Below, piece by piece: positions 56,941-64,000 of a stretch of DNA of 64,000 nt. Under the pieces are notes generated by a model. That model saw only the letters and a program-made list of their open reading frames with translations. It was not told the DNA's origin and ran no database searches. The translations under genes and the position numbers were made by a program. Origin of the DNA: Gigantopelta aegis. Taxonomy: Eukaryota; Mollusca; Gastropoda; Neomphalida; Peltospiridae. The stretch spans positions 5,406,197-5,470,196 of the forward strand of contig NC_054699.1 in the NCBI RefSeq assembly GCF_016097555.1, written 5' to 3'. Position 1 is the stretch's first letter. Every line of letters starts with the position of its first letter.

Positions 56941-57111
56941 TGGGGGGGAGGGGGGGGGGGGGGACCTAATTTGACCCCCATATTTGTCACACCCACCACC
57001 AGAAGCCCATTTACCAAAACGTTTTTGTTAATATATATGATGAGGAATACAATAAAGCAGGTCTATATAATGACCTCTCCGGGTGGCACTTAGCTCATTC
57101 TGAAGCCGGTC

Positions 57112-58085
57112 TATACGGGCAGACATCGGTTCTATAGCGATGCATGGAATTTCGCCACGGTGGGTGAAAACCTGAATATATAGCAGGAGAACAAAAGAAA
57201 CCGATCCATAACGGTTTTTTGTTGTTGTTTTTTTCTTTTCTTTTTTCTTTTGGGGGGAGGGTTCGTTTTCGTTTTTTATTTTGTTCTTTTTGTTGTTGGT
57301 TTGTTGTTTTTGTTTGTTTGTTTATTTGTTTTTTACATCAAGACTATCCGTCAACAGATATTTTGACCAGCAAACCATGCATGAACGACATCTAGCGGTG
57401 ATTACACGGGGCAGATTATAGAGCTGGGTTTTCGTTTGGTTTCTCTCGCATCACTCCATATCATAACAAAATGTGTCGAATCTGACGTATGTATACATAC
57501 AGCCCAATTACAAACTGACACTGACCAATTACCGCTCTTTCAGCGCTGAATAGGTTGTACTATACCAAATAAAATCTCATAGGCGACAATGTTAACGTAT
57601 GTGATTTAAAACACTATAATAATATTATGCGATATGACCCATACATATCAGTACTACAACCTCGACCTAAAAGAATTAAATGGGGAAACTGGAATGTTCA
57701 TGACTCATTTTCTATATACTCGGATGTTTTTGCAACACCCCTAGTTTCGCGGGACAATGTAGTACTACTTATTTTCACAGGTACCTCATACATGTTTTAA
57801 GCGCAAGGCTAGTTAACATAGTGATACTAGATGCAATAAAGTTGCATTTATTTATTGTGCTCATGAAACTAATTTTACAACAAACACTGTCACTTGTGGT
57901 GTTAACTACTCTATCAAACGCTGCACCTTGAATTTTGACCCAGCCGGATGTTATTTGGTTTAGTACTACCTGAAATACTACTGGTCTCAATGCCGGAGTG
58001 AGTATACCAAATGACATCCGCTGAGGTCAAAACTGACATAGCACTTAATATGGTCCGGCCATTTGTGGTAAAAATGAATGTGACT
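57112..58085. other. Intergenic, no gene seen
   Basis: T-rich tract at 57210-57335, otherwise unremarkable. Confidence 0.45.
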
Positions 58086-58094
58086 TTGTTGATC

Positions 58095-58430
58095 AGGTGC
58101 TTAGGTCAGCGTCATCTAGGGTCACGTGCTCAGAACAGCGTCATCTAGGGTCACGTGCTCAGGACAGCGTCATCTAGGGTCACGTGCTCAGGACAGCGTC
58201 ATCTAGGGTCACGTGCTCAGGACAGCGTCATCCAGGTTAACATGCTCAGGACAGCGCCATCTTGGGTCACGTTGCTCAGGACAGCGTCATCCATGGCCAC
58301 GTGCTCATGACAGCGTCATCCAGGGTCACGTGCTCAGGACAGCGTCATCTAGGATCAAGTGCTCAGAACAGCTTCGTCCAGGGTCACGTGTTAAGGACAG
58401 CGCCATCCACGATCATGTTCCCAGACCAGT
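58095..58430. repeat. 29-bp minisatellite with CACGTG in most units
   Basis: Unit tcatctagggtcacgtgctc, aggacagcg, about 11 copies, later ones more diverged. Seven units keep the palindrome CACGTG. Confidence 0.93.
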
Positions 58431-59300
58431 GTTCTAATTCTTTAAAGTTACATTCTCTGGTTACCATATTATAACATCAAAAGTATACGCTTGATTCGTC
58501 GCCTGTGCCACCATAGCACGGCAAAGCACAAACGACAGCCTGTTGTCAGTCAATCTAATTAAAATTAGCTCCACTATTACATTTGGATCTAACAGCAGCC
58601 CGTTGGAACTCATGTCCAGTTAACCTTTCATTCGACCAATCAAAACCTTACTTGCAAAATCATGCCAGTGATTTAAAAAGAATTTGAAAACATTCGGGAC
58701 TATGCCGAGGGTGTACGAAATGATTCGGGTGAATTACAAAGTATGCCGGAAACTAATTTCAATATAAAATTTTATATAAAATTCGTTTCAAGACGGAAAA
58801 AACCCTGATGGTAATATGGCCATAAAATCTGTTTATACTAGTATACAATCCAGAGTTTATTACTGCACTTTCCCCGTTTTACATAAATAGTCTCGCCCGA
58901 TATTTTTAGAATTTGTATGATACCAAATAACGCTATAAACGGCGAAGTGCAATTGGTCGATATTTGAATTGTTATTTATAGATGAAATGTCACCTGGACA
59001 TGGAAGTCCACGCAATGCTGTTAGATCTACCAGGGTAGACCCAGTAGAGCTAATTTTATTCAGATTGGTTGTCAGTTTCAGTTAACACGTGCGTTTGCCG
59101 ATTTCAAATTGTAGGGTTCGTCTCAAAAAATTAAAAGAGAAATCTTGCGCTGTACGAAGAACGTTCGGTTGAGGATACGGTACTAGACTCTTTCGTTAAA
59201 ACCGGTTTGATCTTGACAACGTATTATCGACAATCGTACCTTCCTATTTCAGAATTAATATTTTATAAAGTGTTAGTAGAACTTTCAAAGTTTAGTTTGT
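58431..59300. other. Intergenic, no gene seen
   Basis: Nothing recognised. An inverted arm begins at 59302. Confidence 0.4.
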
Positions 59301-59301
59301 A

Positions 59302-59548
59302 TACTATTATCCTGTTCAATTATTTAGACCCAACGTTTTTTGCAAATGTTACGTTTATTTCCTATTCGATATTTGTTTTCTTTGCATTTACATGACAAAC
59401 AAACAAACCCAAACCCCGACAGGTTTTATATACAAATCATCATATAAAATGCACGAAGTTGACTTAATTCCACTTTTTAAAAATCTCTGTGTCTTTTGAA
59501 TGCACGTTATTTCTCCTATAAATAACTACGGTCATTTGCATATCAAAA
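59302..59548. repeat. Left arm of long inverted repeat
   Basis: Begins tactattatcctgttcaatt and ends ggtcatttgcatatcaaaa. Its reverse complement lies at 62714-62955 with about 95 percent identity by eye. The arms enclose about 3.2 kb including a broken transposase gene, so they may be its terminal inverted repeats. Confidence 0.8.
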
Positions 59549-59760
59549 GCATCATTCTATAGTGCGTTTCAAACTAATGTTCGGTTCTATCGTCCTATCC
59601 GCACAAATCGTAGTATGACCTATATTTAAGAAAATATCTGTAAACATGAAGCAGGCGCGGATTCAGGTGGGGAGTTCAAGTAACAAAACCTCAGTTTGAA
59701 AAAAAAAATATGTATCAAATAATATAATTATATTGTGGAATACACAAGCGCGCGCGCTGA

Positions 59761-59911
<151 letters not shown>

Positions 59912-59980
<69 letters not shown>
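59912..59980. repeat. (GA)n microsatellite
   Basis: About 34 GA repeats directly after the SINE tail fragment. Confidence 0.97.
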
Positions 59981-59983
<3 letters not shown>

Positions 59984-60057
59984 GGTATGCATGCGATTGG
60001 TGGAGGTGTGACCCTCTGCACAACCCCAACCCCACTTAAGGCTTCTTTTATATATGG

Positions 60058-60395
60058 AGCGGGACGTAGCTCAGAGGTAAAGCGTTCGAGGTTAAAGCGC
60101 TCATAGTAGGTCGACTGATCGATCCCACATGGTGGACCCATTGGGTTGTGTTTAGTTCCAGCCTGTGCACCACAACTGATGTATAAAGGCTGTGGTATGT
60201 GCTATCCTGTCTATGGGATGGTGCATATAAAACGTCCCTTATTGCTTTTCAAAATTGCTTATCGGAAACAGTGGCCCATGTGGCGGTAGCGAGTTTCTTT
60301 CTCACTGTCATAATGCTCCTTAACCGTTTTGTCTGACGCCACATAAACGTATATCAAATGCGTTGAGTGTGTCGTTAAATAAACATTTCTCTCGT
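60058..60395 (+). mobile_element. SINE, head A with tail T2
   Basis: gcgggacgtagctcagaggt, gatcgatcccacatggtgga, body cacaactgatgtataaaggc, tail gttgagtgtgtcgttaaata. Confidence 0.85.
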
Positions 60396-60546
60396 ATGTA
60401 TGTGTAGTCTATATGCATTTCTAGTTGATTAGCTTATAGGTTGTTAGGTTGTTTGATAGTGAATGATATGGAAATAAATTGTTTTTGGTGTTAAAGAGTT
60501 CATGCATACATTAAAGTAATACTCCTGATGAGTATGGAGAAATAAC

Positions 60547-61850
60547 TTAATCAGTCGACGAACTCATTTCTTCATCACTATCTTCGTTAAGGGTGACTAT
60601 CACAGGGGGTATTTTATTTCTTATAAAACTATTTTGTTTTATAAAATCTTCTTCGATCTTTATTACATGTTTAACTGCGTCAGAGAAGTGTGTAGGTGTG
60701 ACAGAGTTCAATGCATGTGCAAGTTCTCTCCGCACCGTGGTCATTTTACCATCATTATGACGAGCTATGTGCCCTTTGACTTGACTCCAGATCAGTTCTA
60801 TCGGATTGAGTTCAGAATGTCTTGGCGGCAATCTTAGACACAAGTGCCCATGGCGTTCAGCAATATCATCAGTAACAAATTGCTTTGCACATTTGTTACT
60901 TTTCACAAGTTCATAAAGAACTGGCTTTGTCATGTTACTCTCAAAAGGTATATTTTTGTTTCGTAGCCACGACTGAATTTCTTTCGTTTTTTAGTGTTTA
61001 GTGCAGGACATCGTGTAATCTCAGTTAATTTGTTGTGGTAGCTTGCGTTATCCATGACGATAACAGAAGGTTCTGGTAGAGAAGGCATAAGTTGTTCTTC
61101 AAACCATTTGATGAAATTTTCATGATTCATCTCACCATGATAGTCTCCGTCTGTTTTTTTAGCCTCAAAGATCAATTCACAGCCATCTATCAATCCATAT
61201 TTATCACAGCCAGCATGACAAATAATAAGTCTTTTTCCCTTCCCAGTCACCGAACAGAGTTTAGGAACTCGATCAGCAGCGTCTGATTTCGGCAGGTGAT
61301 TGGCGGTACTTGTGCCCGGGTGGATATCTGTCCAGTGGTGGGATGTTGTGTGGTTGACATTCACCCAGGTCTCATCTTGATACACTATTAAATACCCCTG
61401 TTCTCGTAAACTGGATATTTCATGGAGATAGGACAGTCTCCTGTCTGATATATTGGCGTCCTCAAAAATCACTTTTCCGGTTGTAGACATATGTTGGTAT
61501 TTAAAATCGAGGTCATGGAGTGTTCTTCGTAAAGTTGATATGGATACACAATGTATGTTGATTCCACATTCCTCCCTTAAAGCCACGTTAATCTTATGTA
61601 ATGTAGGTAATTCGCCCTCTCTATAAAATCTGTATACTCGTCGTCTAATAACTTCTTTATCAAATAAATCGATGAGTTTTCGGTCGCGTTTTTTAACAGT
61701 GATTTCTGTGCTTGGATTCGTAGAGCTTAGATTTTTCACAGTTCTTTTTACTGTTGAAACCGAAACTTTAAGTGCAACGGCAACTCGATCGACAATTCGA
61801 TAAGAAGCATACCTAGGTCTACCGCGCTGATATTCATCTTCAAAATAATC
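60547..61850 (-). pseudogene. IS630/Tc1-superfamily transposase, frameshifted
   Basis: The main frame runs from 61850 down to about 60930, and a second from about 61000 to 60547. Both are parts of one DDE transposase. The N-terminus (61850-61740) has an HTH-like RGRPRYASYRIVD...SVSTVKRTV, then a second HTH. The catalytic residues appear as D in VYQDETWV (about 61375), D in VIVMDNASYHN (about 61050) and E in RHSELNPIELIWSQ (about 60798). A single-base indel in an A-run near 60990 splits the gene. After bridging it, I count about 84 residues between the last D and E, much longer than DD34-41 families and close to the DD82E/Sailor group. An in-frame TAA at 61854-61856 lies just upstream of the HTH, so the start is also lost or misplaced. 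It lies between inverted arms at 59302 and 62955. Confidence 0.8.
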
Positions 61851-62160
61851 GATTTACCCATATTTTTCCTCAAATAACAATAACAAGAATGTCGACTAAT
61901 ACATTTTCAATGAATTTATATACCCTACCTAACTTGTATTTTACGTGGTTTACACATTGCTACAATAGCACGTGCAGTCATAGATCGAAATAATGATGTT
62001 ATTGACCAAGCAATGCTATCGTATTTTGAACATTCAGGGCTGTGTCTGCGGGATGAAAAAGTGGTTGAACCCATACGAGTCCGAACAATAGCCCTTTGGT
62101 TTTTCGCATTACAAATGTAACACCCAACCCCCAAACCCCAGCCCCTAGCACCACCCTAAA
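61851..62160. other. 5' flank of the transposase, no gene seen
   Basis: Nothing recognised between the transposase start and the TA tract. Confidence 0.4.
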
Positions 62161-62268
<108 letters not shown>

Positions 62269-62344
62269 GTATGAGTTCCCATTTAGAGGCAAATTAAATA
62301 ACATTTTTATTATTATTTGATGTTGGTGGCCTTTAACATTTTAT

Positions 62345-62370
62345 CCCCCCCCCCCCCCCCCCCCCCCCCC
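62345..62370. repeat. Poly-C tract
   Basis: About 25 C. Confidence 0.93.
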
Positions 62371-62713
62371 GATCTTCTGGGTCCGGCCCTGCATTAAATT
62401 TATTTATAAATTTGGAAAGCACATTCCTGCGGTGTGTGAGGTGATTTGTGTTTATTACTGTGCTACACCTCAGTTGTGTTAGGTTAGGTATGGTATACTA
62501 ATATATAATTGATATAATAAAATAAAAATACATAATACATTAGCTAAATTTATTAAATATAATGCACCTACAAGAAAGGGTTACATGTTCTGTTTGTTTA
62601 CATCTATGTTTAACGGAAAGATTAGACAATGCTGTTACACACTGCAAAACAATAATAACCTTGATTTAGTGAAACAAGCTATAATGGCCTTCACGTAGCC
62701 TCAGATACCAATG
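62371..62713. other. Intergenic, no gene seen
   Basis: AT-rich, inside the inverted-repeat-bounded region. Confidence 0.4.
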
Positions 62714-62955
62714 TTTTGATATGCAAATGACCTTAGTTATTTATAGGAGAAATAACGTGCATTCAAAAGACACAGAGATTTTTAAAAAGTGGAATTAAGT
62801 CAACTTTGTGCATTTTATATGATGATTTGTATATAAAACCTATCGGGGTTTGGGTTTGTTTTCATGTAAATGCAAAGAAAACAAATATCGAATAGGAAAT
62901 AAACGTAACATTTGCAAAAAACTTTGGGTCTAAATAATTGAACAGGATAATAGTA
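62714..62955. repeat. Right arm of long inverted repeat
   Basis: ttttgatatgcaaatgacct to ggataatagta, the reverse complement of 59302-59548. Differences include a short deletion (gacaaacaaacaaaccc versus gaaaacaaaccc). Confidence 0.8.
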
Positions 62956-63090
62956 ACACATTAATCATGTATATATTTTTAAAATAAAATATACTAAAGT
63001 AGACAATGAACGTTTTCACTTCTTAATTTTATGTGTTAAAATCGACAAATTCAAATAAATATTCTTTCGTTTGGAAAGGGTAAAACTGGG

Positions 63091-63103
63091 GGGGGGGGGG
63101 GGG
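63091..63103. repeat. Poly-G tract
   Basis: Short G-run before reversed SINE tail motifs. Confidence 0.8.
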
Positions 63104-63270
63104 TGGTTTTAACGACATCAAAGTTAGAGCATATTGATTTAATAATCATCCGACGCCATACAACCGTAAATAAAATGTGTTGAGTGCGTTGTTAAATAAA
63201 ACATATCCTATCCTTCCTTCCATCTGCTGTTGGATGTCTAACATTTGGTAATTTTTACATATAATCTTAG
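63104..63270 (-). mobile_element. Mixed SINE tail fragments
   Basis: Reversed T1 tail motifs (ttaacgacatcaaagttaga, ctgttggatgtctaacattt) surround a forward T2 tail (acgccatacaaccgtaaata, gtgcgttgttaaataaaaca), indicating nested insertion. Confidence 0.6.
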
Positions 63271-63291
63271 ACAGGAATCGGGTGCATGTGC

Positions 63292-63292
63292 A

Positions 63293-63322
<30 letters not shown>
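63292..63322. repeat. Poly-G tract
   Basis: About 30 G. Confidence 0.95.
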
Positions 63323-63323
<1 letters not shown>

Positions 63324-63456
63324 TTGGAGGTCGAAACCCTTACTTGCTCAAGCTTAAAAAAAACCTGAAATGTATTTTCTGGGGGAGCATGGCCCCATAT
63401 AAACTTCGCTCAACACAGTCTATAACCCCAACCCCGCTGAAATCCCTGCACACGCG

Positions 63457-63590
63457 CCTTGGAAACCCGCTACATTTGTTTTTTTTAGCAAGGGGTCGTT
63501 TATATGTACCATCCCACAGACAGGATATCACATACTATGGTCATTTATATACACGCCGATGGGGATCGATCCTAGATTGACCGCGCATTT
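63457..63590 (-). mobile_element. SINE fragment (head A), reversed
   Basis: ggaaacccgctacatttgtt, ccatcccacagacaggatat, gatggggatcgatcctagat. Confidence 0.7.
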
Positions 63591-64000
63591 CCAAAAAACA
63601 CCTTTTTAGGTCTAAGTAATAAATAAAAATAGCATATAGTGTTACGTAAATCGAACACAGTACCCTCTTCCTCTACCCCTAGAGCGTTACGTAATTAGTA
63701 ACACCCCCTTACATGTAACGCGTATTCCAACAGTTGGTCACTGTCAAAATTTCAAGGCAAATCCCCCACCCACCGACCCCTGGAAAGGCGTTGTACCATA
63801 CCTCTATAGATATAAATATGTTTTGGAGATATGAAACGACCCCTCAATCAAGACAGTTAAATTTGTTCAAAAACTGCGAAATCTCACGTGATCTCTTGTT
63901 GGAAAATTCCACACTTGTGATAAGCCAATAAAAACCGAGATCGGTAGGAGCCCGTCAAAAGTGTCCCACTTTCGAAATACTGGCTTTGTTTTTGACCTGA
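63591..64000. other. Intergenic, no gene seen
   Basis: Nothing recognised. Confidence 0.4.

Larger units (their letters stand above)
54552..57111. mobile_element. 2.56-kb element with split terminal inverted repeats
   Basis: Left end GACCGGCTTCAGAATGAGCT, right end its reverse complement, then a(c/a)gtgccacc on both; TA flanks each side. Further in, cttctggtggtgggtgtg(g/a)c and tatcgtcgcgtgagagc recur inverted, but the right arm carries extra sequence between these blocks. No transposase frame was recognised. A 30-bp minisatellite and a SINE are nested inside. Confidence 0.7.

Overview
This is eukaryotic, repeat-rich, AT-rich DNA with introns, dozens of tRNA-derived SINEs, LINE and DNA-transposon remnants and long tandem arrays. 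The SINE body and the many MITE families look molluscan, probably a marine gastropod. That is recognition from memory, not a search result. No operon, CRISPR array, rRNA gene or true tRNA gene was seen.

Layout. 1-3.2 kb: MITEs, homopolymers and a 71-bp minisatellite. 3.2-10.9 kb: the four 3' exons of a plus-strand dynein light chain gene (DYNLT2B/TCTEX1D2 type), with MITEs and SINEs in its introns. 13.1-17.2 kb: a minus-strand SINE whose 5' junction, including its target-site duplication, has been amplified into about 64 copies of a 58-bp satellite. 18.2-19.8 kb: a nearly intact Tc1 transposon inserted in a TA microsatellite. 21.2-36.9 kb and 37.4-51.7 kb: two direct copies (units A and B) of a tandem segmental duplication. 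Each unit ends in an intronless minus-strand TRIM gene (RING, two B-boxes, coiled coil, NHL-like C-terminus). The copies differ by many later insertions, so one copy often supplies the empty site for an insertion in the other. 51.7-64 kb: poly-C, SINEs, a 2.6-kb element with terminal inverted repeats, a 29-bp minisatellite, and a broken transposase of the IS630/Tc1 group lying between 245-bp inverted arms.

How it fits together. Three cellular genes are supported: one partial ciliary dynein-2 light chain and a pair of recent TRIM paralogs. Everything else is mobile or tandem DNA. The best candidates for undescribed biology are: (i) the satellite born at a SINE insertion junction; (ii) a 1.5-kb element whose ends are built from AAAACGGCACC modules, with an 8-9 bp target duplication and an empty site in unit B; (iii) a Helentron/pearl-like element inserted without target duplication; (iv) an internally deleted Ginger transposon inside a LINE; (v) a 102-bp structured insertion with an 11-bp target duplication. 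All comparisons were made by eye, so boundaries are good to a few bases only where a target duplication is named.
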